From contig NZ_CP144906.1 of NCBI RefSeq assembly GCF_036699995.1, forward strand, positions 4,227,001 through 4,291,000: a stretch of DNA of 64,000 nt. Reading direction: 5' to 3'. Made by a program: the position numbers and the translations under genes. Origin of the DNA: Clostridium beijerinckii. GTDB taxonomy: Bacteria; Bacillota; Clostridia; Clostridiales; Clostridiaceae. How positions within the stretch are numbered: the stretch's first letter is position 1; each line of letters opens with the position of its first letter. The notes beneath the pieces are model-generated. The model searched no databases. It had not been told where the DNA came from and saw only the letters and a list, made by a program, of their open reading frames with translations. Positions 1 through 9,827 of this stretch are shown here, one piece after another.

Positions 1-609
1 TCCTGTCTTTGCCCCAAAACTTTTTATAATACCCAAAGAAAAAACTCTATTAAAAAAGTATTTTTTATTGTAATATACATCTCTTTCAAAAGTAAGTTTT
101 AATTTAAGTTCACTGCTTGTTCTTGATATTTCTTTTATATCTACTTTCTCGTTAAAGTGTTCGCAAGTCCCTTCAAGCATACCTAAAAAATAGTCAAACA
201 TTCCTCTAGAAGAATTATAGCTAAAGATAGCTTCCCTACTCGATATTGGCTCTATAGATACCAAAGGTGGCTTCGCTCCTGCAAACTTTTTTGTCATCAC
301 TACATGTACATCAAACATGGACTTTAAAAATGAATATACATTGTCATGTTTGAAAAATGCCGGATAATCATGACTAAAAGCTTTTATATTATCTTGTCCA
401 ATTTTTCTCCAAAGAGCTCCTACCTCTATATTTTGAGATTTAGCTATGTATGATATTATTTTCTTAACTTCCCCATCGTCTACATTTTCAATAGGTGAAA
501 ATATTTTTGTTTTTCCCCAACCTATATAATCCATTGCTTCATTAACAATTGAGTCTCCAAACAACTTTCTATTTGTCTTCATCCATGTTGATACGACTGT
601 CCCTTTCAT
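1..609 (-). CDS. H-NOX haem-binding sensor domain, partial (probably an H-NOX methyl-accepting chemotaxis protein)
   Basis: Only the first 203 codons are in the window and the frame is still open at base 1. The ATG at 609 follows a strong AAGGAGGT site. Translation gives an almost complete H-NOX (haem nitric oxide/oxygen binding) domain of about 185 residues. The proximal haem ligand H102, P115 and the haem-propionate motif Y131-x-S133-x-R135 fall at the canonical numbering of the Thermoanaerobacter (Caldanaerobacter) H-NOX. W9, N74 and Y140, which form the distal O2 hydrogen-bond network in that protein, are also present. In clostridia this domain is usually fused to a transmembrane MCP signalling region, so the missing part is probably TM-HAMP-MCP; that fusion is inferred. 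The domain identity is very secure. Confidence 0.9.
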   Translation of the reverse strand, partial: MKGTVVSTWMKTNRKLFGDSIVNEAMDYIGWGKTKIFSPIENVDDGEVKKIISYIAKSQNIEVGALWRKIGQDNIKAFSHDYPAFFKHDNVYSFLKSMFDVHVVMTKKFAGAKPPLVSIEPISSREAIFSYNSSRGMFDYFLGMLEGTCEHFNEKVDIKEISRTSSELKLKLTFERDVYYNKKYFFNRVFSLGIIKSFGAKTG

Positions 610-959
610 AAACACATTACCTCCTTTTCTATTACAGTATTTTATGCCATTTATTATATTTCACGTTATTATCTAATACAATTATACACTTATTTCCCTT
701 AATCAGTAAATATATTATTATTTAATATAAATTATTATTTAATATGTTCATTTTTGTTTTTAAATAACTATCGCATCATTTTATTGACACAAAAGAAATA
801 GTATGGTAAATCTAAAATAATTGAAATAAATTAATTCTATACAGTTTAATTACATTTATAAAATTGATTAGATATTGGTATTAACAATATAATTTAAACA
901 TTAGATGTTTTCTTATTAGATTTATTGTTACTTATCTAAAGTAGTGAGGTGATTCAGCA
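610..959. other. AT-rich intergenic region between divergent H-NOX and MocR genes
   Basis: No coding potential is seen in these 350 bases. The H-NOX ribosome binding site lies at about 617-624. A TTGACA hexamer at 784-789 on the plus strand could be a -35 element for the MocR gene, but the matching -10 (TAAATC after 17 bases) is poor, so I do not annotate a promoter. Confidence 0.5.
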
Positions 960-2477
960 TTGATATTTTCTAATCTTAATATAAATAAAGATGAGCCTAT
1001 TTATATTCAAATTGAAAGACATATAAAACAAGGCATTAAAAACGGTGAATTAAAAAAAGATAGTAAGCTTCCATCTACAAGAGAAGTAAGTAAATTTTTA
1101 AATATAAGTAGAAATTCTGTAATTTCAGCCTATGAAGAATTAGAAAGCATAGGAGTAATAACAACAAAAAGAGGGGTAGGTACTTTTATCTCCATAGAAA
1201 GTGAAAATGAAAGCTATGAATATAATGTAGATTTTTCTAAAATGATTAATAATTATGGAACTACCTTAAAGAAGTTTGATATCATAAAAAGTGAATTACC
1301 GTATAAGAAGGGAATGATATCATTCAAATCCATTTCTCCTGAAAGTCATCTCTTTAATCTTGATGATTTTAAAAGATCTCTGTTAGATGCTTGGACTTAC
1401 GAAGAAGCCAATCTATTAAATTACGGTTATGCTAAAGGATATAAGCCGCTAATAGATTATTTTTTAGATTATATGAGAGATAAAAGAGTTGATACTAATA
1501 ACAAAGATATTTTAGTAACTAATGGATTTACTGAAGCTTTTGATATAGTAATTAGTTCGCTAACAAATAATGGTGATATTATTTTATGTGAAGAACCAAC
1601 ACATAATACAGCTTTAAAAATTATGAAAGCCTATGGACTAAAGATAATTCAAGTAAAAATGGATAAAGAAGGCCTAGATTTAGTATCTCTTGAAAATGCT
1701 TTAAATAAATATAATCCAAAGTTCGGATATTTAATCCCGTCTTACAATAATCCAACTGGAATCGTAACTAAAACTGAAAGAAGAAAGGAAATATATAAAC
1801 TTTTTAGAAAATATTCCGTTCCTATAATAGAAGATGGCTTTAATGAAGAATTACTCTACTCAAGCTCCCCCATTGATCCAATAGCCTCACTATGTGGAAC
1901 TGGTAATGGAGTCATATATATAGGAAGTCTTTCTAAAATACTGTTTCCAGGTCTTAGAATAGGATGGATATTCGCAGATGATTATCTTATAGAAACTTTA
2001 GAAAGTGTAAAACGTGGAAGAAATATTCATTCTTCTTTTTTAGATCAAAGCGCATTTTTCTATTACCTAAAAAGTGGTGCCTTTAGCAGATATGTTAAAA
2101 ATGTAAGAAAATATTATAGAGATAAATACAATCTTGTACTAGATATGGTTGAAAAATATATTCCATATGAATATATAACTGGTGAAGGTGGCCTTCACGT
2201 ATTCATAAAGCTAAAGAACAACATAAATGCAAGAACTCTTCTGAAACTCTGCTATAAAGATAATGTATTATTTATGCCTGGTGATATTTTTTATGAAAAT
2301 TCCAATGACAATGTAGAATTTCACACTAAAACAGATGATAACAAGCCTATTACAGATAGAAAGAAAAGCTTAAAAGGTTATGATACTTTTAGAATTGGAT
2401 TTGGTCGAGTAAGTGATGAAGATATAAAAAAAGGTATTGAAATAATAGGAAAAAATATAAGACTTTTAGATAATTAG
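960..2477 (+). CDS. MocR/GabR-type PLP-dependent transcriptional regulator
   Basis: The 505-residue protein has an N-terminal GntR winged-helix domain (about residues 10-75) joined to a fold-type I aminotransferase-like domain. The PLP lysine lies in SLSKILFPGLRIGW and the substrate/cofactor loop is PSYNNPTG. Such proteins bind DNA and sense an amine or PLP-linked metabolite, often to control vitamin B6 or amino acid genes; the target here is unknown. The start is TTG, supported by a GTGAGGTGA site 7 bases upstream. A polar insert of about 30 residues near residues 445-475 is unusual for the family. It converges on the NADH oxidase-like gene, with a shared terminator between. Confidence 0.88.
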   Translation: MIFSNLNINKDEPIYIQIERHIKQGIKNGELKKDSKLPSTREVSKFLNISRNSVISAYEELESIGVITTKRGVGTFISIESENESYEYNVDFSKMINNYGTTLKKFDIIKSELPYKKGMISFKSISPESHLFNLDDFKRSLLDAWTYEEANLLNYGYAKGYKPLIDYFLDYMRDKRVDTNNKDILVTNGFTEAFDIVISSLTNNGDIILCEEPTHNTALKIMKAYGLKIIQVKMDKEGLDLVSLENALNKYNPKFGYLIPSYNNPTGIVTKTERRKEIYKLFRKYSVPIIEDGFNEELLYSSSPIDPIASLCGTGNGVIYIGSLSKILFPGLRIGWIFADDYLIETLESVKRGRNIHSSFLDQSAFFYYLKSGAFSRYVKNVRKYYRDKYNLVLDMVEKYIPYEYITGEGGLHVFIKLKNNINARTLLKLCYKDNVLFMPGDIFYENSNDNVEFHTKTDDNKPITDRKKSLKGYDTFRIGFGRVSDEDIKKGIEIIGKNIRLLDN

Positions 2478-2491
2478 TATCTAATTAAGAT

Positions 2492-2532
2492 AAAAAAATC
2501 ATTGCCACAAAATTATGGCCAATGATTTTTTT
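2492..2532. terminator. Bidirectional hairpin terminator
   Basis: Inverted repeat AAAAAAATCATTG-CC / GGCCAATGATTTTTTT (one-base bulge) between convergent genes, with A- and T-runs on the two sides so it can work in both directions. Confidence 0.85.
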
Positions 2533-2559
2533 ACTTAACACCTATTATAAGAATTTTTA

Positions 2560-3900
2560 TTATATATTTTTTAATGCCTGCAAAGCAGCTATATTTAGTA
2601 AACTCCAAGGTTTATTAAAATGTGGTTGGAAGAAGAAATCTGTCATTGCAAGTTCTTCTATAGTCATTTTATTTTGAATTACTACTGATAATGTGTTCAT
2701 AAATTGTGTTAAATCTAAATTCGAAATTATTTGACCTCCAAGTATTCTTCTACTGTCTTTATCATAAACTAATTTTAATAATGCTTCTTCGTAAGTAGGC
2801 ATAAACTCTGGTCTATAATTATCTGTAACAGAAACTGCTCCTACATTAAATGATGTTGTATTTTTTGCAACTTCTTCAGTTAATCCTGTAGATGCAATAC
2901 ATTTTTCATATATCTTAATTCCTGATGTACCTTGTGTTCCCATATACTTTAATTTAGGTTCAACTATATTATGAGCGATTAAAGTTCCCATTCTAACTGC
3001 ATTTGTTGCTAAAGGTATATATCGTGTATCATCAGCCGGATTGAATTTAACAACACAGCAATCTCCTGCTGCGAATACATCTTTTCTACTTGTTTGCATA
3101 TATTCATCAATCATAATTGCACCATTTTGAAGCGTCTCCAATTTACCTTTTACAAGAGCTGTGCTTGGTGCAAATCCAATGCATAATATAACTAAATCTG
3201 CCTCATATTCATTATTATCAGTCACTACATGTGAAACTTTATCATTCTCTCCCTTGAATAATTTAACTTTTTCCCCTAAAACTAGGTTTATTCCATGATC
3301 TCTAAATTCCTTTTCTGCAATATCAGTAAATTCTTTGTCCAAGTACTTAGACATTATTCTCTCTTCAGCATCAATTAATGTAACATTTTTATTCTGAATT
3401 TTGAAAGCTTCTGCAAGTTCCACACCAATGTATCCGCCACCAATTACAACTACATTCTTTGCATCACTGCGTCTAGCTTCAATTTCTTTCGCATGATTAT
3501 AGTTCTTACATAATAAAATATTTTGTAAATTTCCGCCTTCAAACTTAGGTATTATTGGCCAAGACCCTAATGTTAAAACTAGCTTTTCATAACTGTCTTC
3601 AAATATTTCACCATTTTCTAAATTCTTAACTTTAACAAATTTATTATCAAAGTCAATATCTAAAACGTCATGTTTCATCTTTGTTTTAACTCCTAAAGAG
3701 CTCAAATTATCTGGCGAATTATAAAATAACTTTTCTGTTTCAGTAACTATTCCGCCTATACTTAACGCAATTCCACAAGATAGAAATGATATATTATCGT
3801 TTCTTTCATAAACTACGACATCACTATCTGGGTATAATTCCTTTAAATTAACAATAGCAGCTGTTCCTGCATGTGTGCATCCAATTACAATAACCTTCAT
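2560..3900 (-). CDS. FAD-dependent NADH oxidase / CoA-disulfide reductase family protein
   Basis: The 446-residue flavoprotein of the pyridine nucleotide-disulfide oxidoreductase class opens with a dinucleotide fold, GCTHAG, and has the single redox cysteine in FLSCGIAL near residue 42. That cysteine is typical of H2O-forming NADH oxidases and CoA-disulfide reductases. The NAD(P)H-binding motif GGGYIGVELAEAF follows near residue 153, then the FAD motif AAGDC near residue 275. In an anaerobe such enzymes remove O2 or recycle low-molecular-weight thiols. A GGGAGG site precedes the ATG. It stands alone, so NADH oxidase cannot be separated from CoA-disulfide reductase or NADH peroxidase by context. 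Confidence 0.85.
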   Translation of the reverse strand: MKVIVIGCTHAGTAAIVNLKELYPDSDVVVYERNDNISFLSCGIALSIGGIVTETEKLFYNSPDNLSSLGVKTKMKHDVLDIDFDNKFVKVKNLENGEIFEDSYEKLVLTLGSWPIIPKFEGGNLQNILLCKNYNHAKEIEARRSDAKNVVVIGGGYIGVELAEAFKIQNKNVTLIDAEERIMSKYLDKEFTDIAEKEFRDHGINLVLGEKVKLFKGENDKVSHVVTDNNEYEADLVILCIGFAPSTALVKGKLETLQNGAIMIDEYMQTSRKDVFAAGDCCVVKFNPADDTRYIPLATNAVRMGTLIAHNIVEPKLKYMGTQGTSGIKIYEKCIASTGLTEEVAKNTTSFNVGAVSVTDNYRPEFMPTYEEALLKLVYDKDSRRILGGQIISNLDLTQFMNTLSVVIQNKMTIEELAMTDFFFQPHFNKPWSLLNIAALQALKNI

Positions 3901-4194
3901 ATCATATCCTCCCGAAATTCTTTTGATAATTTTTATTTATAAATAATAATTATTAACTAATAATATTATATATCTTTATTCAAAAAAAATAAAGAATTTT
4001 TCTTCAAAAATACAATTATTCTCTGATATCTATTTTGCAATTAAATCTCTACATTCTGTAATTAGCTATCATTTAGTGTGATAAAAGTTTTATTATGTAG
4101 ATTTATCATTGAAACATATATATATTATTAATTATCTGTTTATGATATATTTTATACTTCCCATTGAATAATATACTTAATGCACTTAGAACCC

Positions 4195-4596
4195 TTATTC
4201 TATCTTTTTAAAGTTCAATTTTTCCATTACAAGATCCATTTTTTTTATATCAATAGGCTTTGTCGCATATACTTCACAACCATTGTTAAAAATACTTTTG
4301 ACTAAGTCCGCATCATTTAGAGCTGTTGTCATTATTATTTTAACTTTTTTATTATTCTCAATATTTTTTTGCTTTTCTATTTCTCGAATAGTCTTTAGAA
4401 CCTTCACTCCATCTACCTTTGGCATCATTATATCTAAGCACACCAAATCATAAGGTTCGCCTTCATCTAATGCAATTAAATAGGCATCTAATCCTTCCAT
4501 TCCATCAAGTGTGATATCACACTCACCATACTTAGACATAAATTTAAACAAAAGCTTTCTACTTGAAAGATCATCTTCTACTATTAAAATTTTCAC
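4195..4596 (-). CDS. Stand-alone response regulator receiver protein
   Basis: The 133-residue protein consists only of a REC domain. The acidic pocket is E7/D8/D9, the phospho-acceptor is D55 in LVCLDIMMP, and the lysine is in TKPID. There is no output domain. It is the last gene of the minus-strand signalling cluster, 35 bases downstream of the hybrid kinase, and is its most likely phosphorelay partner or sink. That pairing is inferred from position. Confidence 0.85.
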   Translation of the reverse strand: MKILIVEDDLSSRKLLFKFMSKYGECDITLDGMEGLDAYLIALDEGEPYDLVCLDIMMPKVDGVKVLKTIREIEKQKNIENNKKVKIIMTTALNDADLVKSIFNNGCEVYATKPIDIKKMDLVMEKLNFKKIE

Positions 4597-4631
4597 TGTT
4601 AAGCCCCCTTATAAAATATATAGTATAAAAC

Positions 4632-6173
4632 TTATAAACTATTTATAATTTTCTCGTAGTTATTTTTAATTCCCAACTCATCTTTCTTTCTTGCCGCAAG
4701 TTCAATTTTAAATGCTAAAATCTTAATATTATTCAAACTGTTTTCTTCACAATATTCTTTTATTTCATGAGCTATATTTTCAATCTTAATGTAATCTTCT
4801 AGCGTTTTTTCTTCAATAAAATATCTCTCCATGCTATATAACCATTTTAATAACGTCTCCTTAATCTCTTTATCAACTATAATAAAACTATTACTATATG
4901 TAGTATTTCTTAAGAATAGTTGAATGGTGCTTTTTGCCTCTAAGTCGATGTTCTTTAGAGTCCTTTCTAAAATTTCTTTAAGTTTATTTATATCTATTGG
5001 TTTTGAAATATAGTCATCCATGCCTTGTGATAAAAATCTTTCTCGATCTCCCTTCAAAGCATAGGCTGTCATCGCTACAATAGGAATATGCCCTCCTGTT
5101 TTTATTTCATTTTTTCTAATTATCCTAACAGTTTCACTTCCATCTAATTCAGGCAATTGTACATCCATTAGAATTAAATCAAATCTGTAATTTTCAATAA
5201 ATTTCAAAGCTTCAACTCCATTTGATGCAACCTTTATATTAATATATCCCAGCTCTTTCAAAACTTTTTTAATCACTATCTGATTGATCTTATCATCTTC
5301 TACTACGAGAATTTTTTCACTCTTAGAATTTTCATCATTTATTTTTTGATGATCTAATTCTCCAATATCCTCCATCGCCTTTTCTAATTTAATGGCAAAG
5401 TAAAATTTACTTCCAACTCCTTTTTCACTCTCTACTTCTATATTCCCACCCATTAATTCTACAAGTTTTTTGGAGATAGAAAGTCCAAGTCCCGTTCCTC
5501 CATATTTTCTTGTTATAGATCCATCAACCTGACTAAAACTCTTAAAAAGGTGTTGCATCTCATTTCTGCTAATTCCAATCCCTACATCTTCGACCACAAA
5601 CTGAATTTCATATTCATTTTTACTTTTGTTTATCTTTCTTACTTTTATAATTACAAATCCAGATTCTGTGAATTTTACAGCATTAGAAACTAAATTGTTT
5701 AATACTTGCTCAAGCCTATATACATCTCCAACTAAAACTTGCGGAATATTCTCATCAATCGTATAGTGAAGTTGTATATACTTTTCATTAGCCTTTGGCA
5801 AGTTAGTATATATTACATTTTTAATAAGAACTTGTATATTAAAATTCACATTCTCAATCAAGACTTTCTCTGCTTCAATTTTTGACAAATCTAAAATATT
5901 ATTTATTAGTGATAATAACGAGTGAGCACAACTTTTTACAATACTCAGATTTTCTTTCTGCTCTTCTGTAAGATTAGTTGAAAGCGTCAAATCTGTCATA
6001 CCTATTATTCCATTCAATGGAGTTCTTATTTCGTGACTCATATTTGCTAGAAACTCACTTTTAGCTCTATTGGCTGCCTCTGCTGCTTCTTTAAGTTTGA
6101 AAAGTTCCTCTTTTGTCAGTGCTCGGTCAAACTTATACACATTTTCTCTTTCATTCCCCACAATATTCCCCAA
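4632..6173 (-). CDS. Cytosolic hybrid histidine kinase (HisKA-HATPase-REC-HPt-like)
   Basis: The 513-residue protein has no membrane segment or sensor domain. After about 30 residues comes a HisKA helix with H47 in [12 protein letters not shown], then a HATPase_c domain (N box about residue 155, GTGLGLSI about 230). A REC domain follows (VVEDD about 290, phospho-Asp in LILMDVQLP about 338). The last roughly 100 residues are helical, and an IAHEIKEY segment resembles a degenerate HPt domain. Lack of an input domain suggests it is driven by a partner, perhaps the adjacent chemosensory array. It is 148 bases downstream of the MCP gene and upstream of the stand-alone receiver, so a local phosphorelay is plausible. 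Confidence 0.85.
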   Translation of the reverse strand: MGNIVGNERENVYKFDRALTKEELFKLKEAAEAANRAKSEFLANMSHEIRTPLNGIIGMTDLTLSTNLTEEQKENLSIVKSCAHSLLSLINNILDLSKIEAEKVLIENVNFNIQVLIKNVIYTNLPKANEKYIQLHYTIDENIPQVLVGDVYRLEQVLNNLVSNAVKFTESGFVIIKVRKINKSKNEYEIQFVVEDVGIGISRNEMQHLFKSFSQVDGSITRKYGGTGLGLSISKKLVELMGGNIEVESEKGVGSKFYFAIKLEKAMEDIGELDHQKINDENSKSEKILVVEDDKINQIVIKKVLKELGYINIKVASNGVEALKFIENYRFDLILMDVQLPELDGSETVRIIRKNEIKTGGHIPIVAMTAYALKGDRERFLSQGMDDYISKPIDINKLKEILERTLKNIDLEAKSTIQLFLRNTTYSNSFIIVDKEIKETLLKWLYSMERYFIEEKTLEDYIKIENIAHEIKEYCEENSLNNIKILAFKIELAARKKDELGIKNNYEKIINSL

Positions 6174-6321
6174 CCTTTCCCTTTAGATATATTAACTCCT
6201 GTTAATACTATCCTTATTTTAGAGGAATAGACCGCTTATCTTATCTCATTCTATATAATTAAGGTAGGAAGCAAAACAAAAATTTCTCTTAATTTTCTCT
6301 TCCTACCTTTATCTTTGTAGA

Positions 6322-9216
6322 TTAGTATTTACCAAATTCACTATCACTTAGTTTTATTCTTTTTTTATTTGAAGTAACTGCCACTTCTTTATCTTGCGAG
6401 TTGTCTCCCATATCATACGATTGTCTCAATATATAGTTCTTACTATTTTTGCTTACTCTTCCTCTCGAGCTATCATTTTTAAGTTTAAAACTAGAAACTA
6501 AATCTTTAAGCAGTTCTGATTGACTTGAAAGTTCCTCACTAGCCGCTGCACTTTCTTCCGCTGTTGCTGAGTTTGTTTGTACAACTTGTGATACTTGCTC
6601 TATTCCTAAATTTACTTGTGATATTCCAGTAGCCTGTTCATCTGAAGACGCTGCTATTTCTGATACGAGAGTCGCTGCTTTAGATACCCCATCAACTATT
6701 TCATATAAAGCTTTTGCTGTGTTATTAGCAATTTCAGTTCCATTTTCCGATTTCTTTATAGACCCTTCAATAAGTGCTGTTGTTTCTTTCGCTGCATTTG
6801 CACTCCTAGCTGCTAGATTCCTAACTTCTTCAGCAACTACTGCAAAGCCTTTTCCATGTTGTCCTGCCCTTGCGGCCTCAACTGCTGCATTTAGCGCAAG
6901 TATATTGGTCTGAAATGCTATTTCATCTATTACTTTTATAATCTTTGAAATATTGGCTGAAGATTCATTTATTTCACTCATAGATTTAAGCATTTCATTC
7001 ATATGCCTACTTCCTTGTTCTGCATTTACTTTTACTTCAAGAGCTAACTCCTTAGCCTGATTCGCATTAAAAGCATTTTCCTTAGTTTGTGCTGCAATTT
7101 CGGTTATTGACGATGTCAATTGTTCTATCGCACTTGCTTGCTCTGTAGCTCCCTGTGATAATAACTGACTACCGTCTGAAACCTGGCTCGCACCTGTATA
7201 AACTTGTTCTGACACATTATTTATTTCACTAAGAACTGAATTTAATGAGTCTATTATTGTATTTAGAGAAGCTGATATGCTATTAAAATTACCATGAAAC
7301 TCTTTTACATTTTCAATATTGAGATTACCTTGTGAAATTTGTCCTATTATATCAGAAATCTCTCCAACAACACGTTTTAATCCATCTTCGGTCTCATTAA
7401 CAGCTTTAGCTAAAATTCCAAACTCCCCTTTATAATTTTCACTTACTGGAACATCAAGGTTCCCTTTAGATATTTCACTCATAACACTCGTAACTTCCTT
7501 AATTGGTTCTACCATAGCTCCAATCAGTTGATTTATACCCTCTACAACCTGTTTAAAGTCTCCACTGTGTTTTGTTTCATCTGCTCTTATATCCAATTTC
7601 CCTTCTACCGCAGCATTTGATAGCATTTTAGCATCGAATATAAGATTATCTATCGCACTCTTAACATCTTTTAAACTATTGGATATTCCTTCAAATTGTC
7701 TGCTAACTTCATCAGTAAATTGATCTGCTTCTTTAATTTTTAAGTCAAAATTAGTATTTCCACATGCCAAAAGCTTTAGATTTCCCTCAAGTCTCTTAAC
7801 TTCACCCTTTGTATAATCGCTTACCCTAATAATAGGTGTTAAATCAGTTACGACTTCCACATATCCTACATTCTCACCATTTTTATTCTTTAAATAAGAC
7901 GTATCTTGCTTATTGCTCATGCCACACCATTCAAAGAAACTTTCTGATTTTCCCTTATGAAGCTGTTTTATACCACATTTTTCAGTATTACATATATTAG
8001 CCCCTGCATGACTACACGCCAACCCGTAACCAGATTTTCGATCTCTAATGACACCTTGATTAATCATTAAATTTTCAAATGACTTGTTCATATACGTCCA
8101 ATTCATATCATTGTCTGTAACATGAATTGGGAAAGGTATAGCATCTATAATAGCCTCATACCAAACAGCCTTATCTACTACAGTATCTAAAGTTCCATTT
8201 ACTCCATCTATTACTTTTCTGAAATCTCCTTCATGTTTTCCTGAATCGGCTCTTGTTTCAAACTTTCCTTCTATTGCCGAATTTGATAACATATTTACAT
8301 CTGTCACCAGCATTCTTACATTCTCTACTACCTTATTTAATGCAGGAGATATTTCATCTTTTTCATCTTTCGCAACTATATTAATATCCATGTTACCTTT
8401 AGCTATTTTATTCATAGCCCCTATAACATCATTCTGTAATGTGTTAGAAAACGAGTCCATAACTTTAGCCATTTGTCCTATTTCATCGTTAGTTGATATG
8501 TCTACTCGTTCACCAAGATGCCCTTTACTCATTTCCCCAAGAATAGTTAATACCTTATTTATTGGCCTACTAATTAATCCTGATATTATTATTCCAGATA
8601 CTAATGCAATAACTATTCCTATAGAAATCACTACAAGCATTATAATAATTGCACTACTCGCAGCTTTTGAATTAGTGTCAGCCTTCACTTTACCTTCTGC
8701 CTCTTTTAGCTCAATAAGTTTGGTAGCCGAATTATCAATATTACTAGAGAATATGCCTGCATCACCATTCATGATACCTACAGCCTCCGTATCCTTATTT
8801 TGTACCGCCAAATCAATAAATTTATTTCTAAGTGGTCTGTATTTATCCATATTTACTTTTAAATTATTATATTCATTAACTAATTCCTGATCTTTAAGGG
8901 TGAGCTTAAGAGATTCCATAGCTTTATCTATTTCTTCATCATTTTTAGATATTATGTTCTTACTTTCATTATTTTTATATGTATCAGTTTCAATTAACAA
9001 AGTTCTACACAATACTTTATTTTTTTGTAAATTTACTTGTATAGTACTGGCAAAACTAATAGCTTTTGTGTTGTCTTCGTATAGATCACTATCTAATTTA
9101 CTGATTTTTTGTAAATTAAAAATCCCCACCGATCCTACAATTCCCATTAATATAACAATTCCTAAAAACGCCGTTAAAATTTTACCCCTTATCTTTAAAT
9201 TCAAAAACCACTTCAT
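6322..9216 (-). CDS. Large methyl-accepting chemotaxis protein with tandem HAMP modules and a cysteine-rich PAS domain
   Basis: The 964-residue chemoreceptor starts with TM1 (about 10-30), a four-helix-bundle periplasmic-type sensor (about 31-188) and TM2 (about 189-213). A canonical HAMP and further HAMP-like units follow. A PAS-like domain (about 345-465) contains a cluster of cysteines in [15 protein letters not shown] and EWCGM. More HAMP-like repeats then lead to a full MCP signalling hairpin whose tip reads [22 protein letters not shown]. The cysteine spacing suggests a redox or metal site. Good GAGAGGTAA site before the ATG. It is the only receptor in the cheY-cheA-cheW operon and is presumably its dedicated input. 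Confidence 0.9.
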   Translation of the reverse strand: MKWFLNLKIRGKILTAFLGIVILMGIVGSVGIFNLQKISKLDSDLYEDNTKAISFASTIQVNLQKNKVLCRTLLIETDTYKNNESKNIISKNDEEIDKAMESLKLTLKDQELVNEYNNLKVNMDKYRPLRNKFIDLAVQNKDTEAVGIMNGDAGIFSSNIDNSATKLIELKEAEGKVKADTNSKAASSAIIIMLVVISIGIVIALVSGIIISGLISRPINKVLTILGEMSKGHLGERVDISTNDEIGQMAKVMDSFSNTLQNDVIGAMNKIAKGNMDINIVAKDEKDEISPALNKVVENVRMLVTDVNMLSNSAIEGKFETRADSGKHEGDFRKVIDGVNGTLDTVVDKAVWYEAIIDAIPFPIHVTDNDMNWTYMNKSFENLMINQGVIRDRKSGYGLACSHAGANICNTEKCGIKQLHKGKSESFFEWCGMSNKQDTSYLKNKNGENVGYVEVVTDLTPIIRVSDYTKGEVKRLEGNLKLLACGNTNFDLKIKEADQFTDEVSRQFEGISNSLKDVKSAIDNLIFDAKMLSNAAVEGKLDIRADETKHSGDFKQVVEGINQLIGAMVEPIKEVTSVMSEISKGNLDVPVSENYKGEFGILAKAVNETEDGLKRVVGEISDIIGQISQGNLNIENVKEFHGNFNSISASLNTIIDSLNSVLSEINNVSEQVYTGASQVSDGSQLLSQGATEQASAIEQLTSSITEIAAQTKENAFNANQAKELALEVKVNAEQGSRHMNEMLKSMSEINESSANISKIIKVIDEIAFQTNILALNAAVEAARAGQHGKGFAVVAEEVRNLAARSANAAKETTALIEGSIKKSENGTEIANNTAKALYEIVDGVSKAATLVSEIAASSDEQATGISQVNLGIEQVSQVVQTNSATAEESAAASEELSSQSELLKDLVSSFKLKNDSSRGRVSKNSKNYILRQSYDMGDNSQDKEVAVTSNKKRIKLSDSEFGKY

Positions 9217-9300
9217 ATTCTTTACCTCTCATCTTCTTTAAATTTTATCTGCACGTAATTTAATTTAAACTTAATACAATCCTATATTTTTTTGTAATTA

Positions 9301-9804
9301 TTAAACTTCTCCTTTATTTAATTCTTCTATTTCATCATCTTCTAAAAGCCTATTACAATCTATAAGAAGTCTTACTTCATTCTGAATCTTTCCAATACCC
9401 TTTATATAACTATTTGAATTATATCTCTCCAAATTTACCTTTGGAGGAGGAGAAATATTACTTTCATCAATATTTGCAACCTCTATAACTTTATCTATTA
9501 TCAAACCAATATCTATATTTTCAATTTCAACTACAATAATGCATGTCCTATCATCATATTCTTTCTCCTCTTTTTTCAATTTAATCCTAACATCCATTAC
9601 TGGTATTATTTTTCCTCTTAGGTTTATTACACCTTTAATATACTTAGGTAATTCAGGCACCTCTGTTATCGGCTCGACTCCTATTATTTCTATTACATAT
9701 TTAATATCAATTCCATAGCACTCTTGGCCAATCGAAAAAATCAGGTATTTGTCCTTTTGAGTATCTTCTTGGTTTTCAATTGTTACATCTAGTAAATCTG
9801 ACAT
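9301..9804 (-). CDS. cheW: CheW chemosensory coupling protein
   Basis: A single CheW domain of 167 residues (KYLIFSIGQECYGIDI, then GVINLRGKIIPVMDVR), the adaptor that joins receptors to CheA. The open frame runs to a TTG at 9825. I place the start at the ATG at 9804 because a GGGAGG site sits 7 bases upstream of it. It lies between cheA and the MCP gene and is almost certainly co-transcribed with both. Confidence 0.9.
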   Translation of the reverse strand: MSDLLDVTIENQEDTQKDKYLIFSIGQECYGIDIKYVIEIIGVEPITEVPELPKYIKGVINLRGKIIPVMDVRIKLKKEEKEYDDRTCIIVVEIENIDIGLIIDKVIEVANIDESNISPPPKVNLERYNSNSYIKGIGKIQNEVRLLIDCNRLLEDDEIEELNKGEV

Positions 9805-9827
9805 TCTAATCCTCCCATAACGCAATT

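Noticed and set aside
784..806. TTGACA box upstream of the MocR gene as a promoter
   Set aside because: The properly spaced -10 matches only half of the consensus and it lies about 150 bases from the start codon.
8390..9241. Two plus-strand open frames resembling membrane proteins (166 and 113 residues)
   Set aside because: Antisense to the MCP sensor/HAMP region; apparent hydrophobicity comes from the opposite-strand codon pattern.
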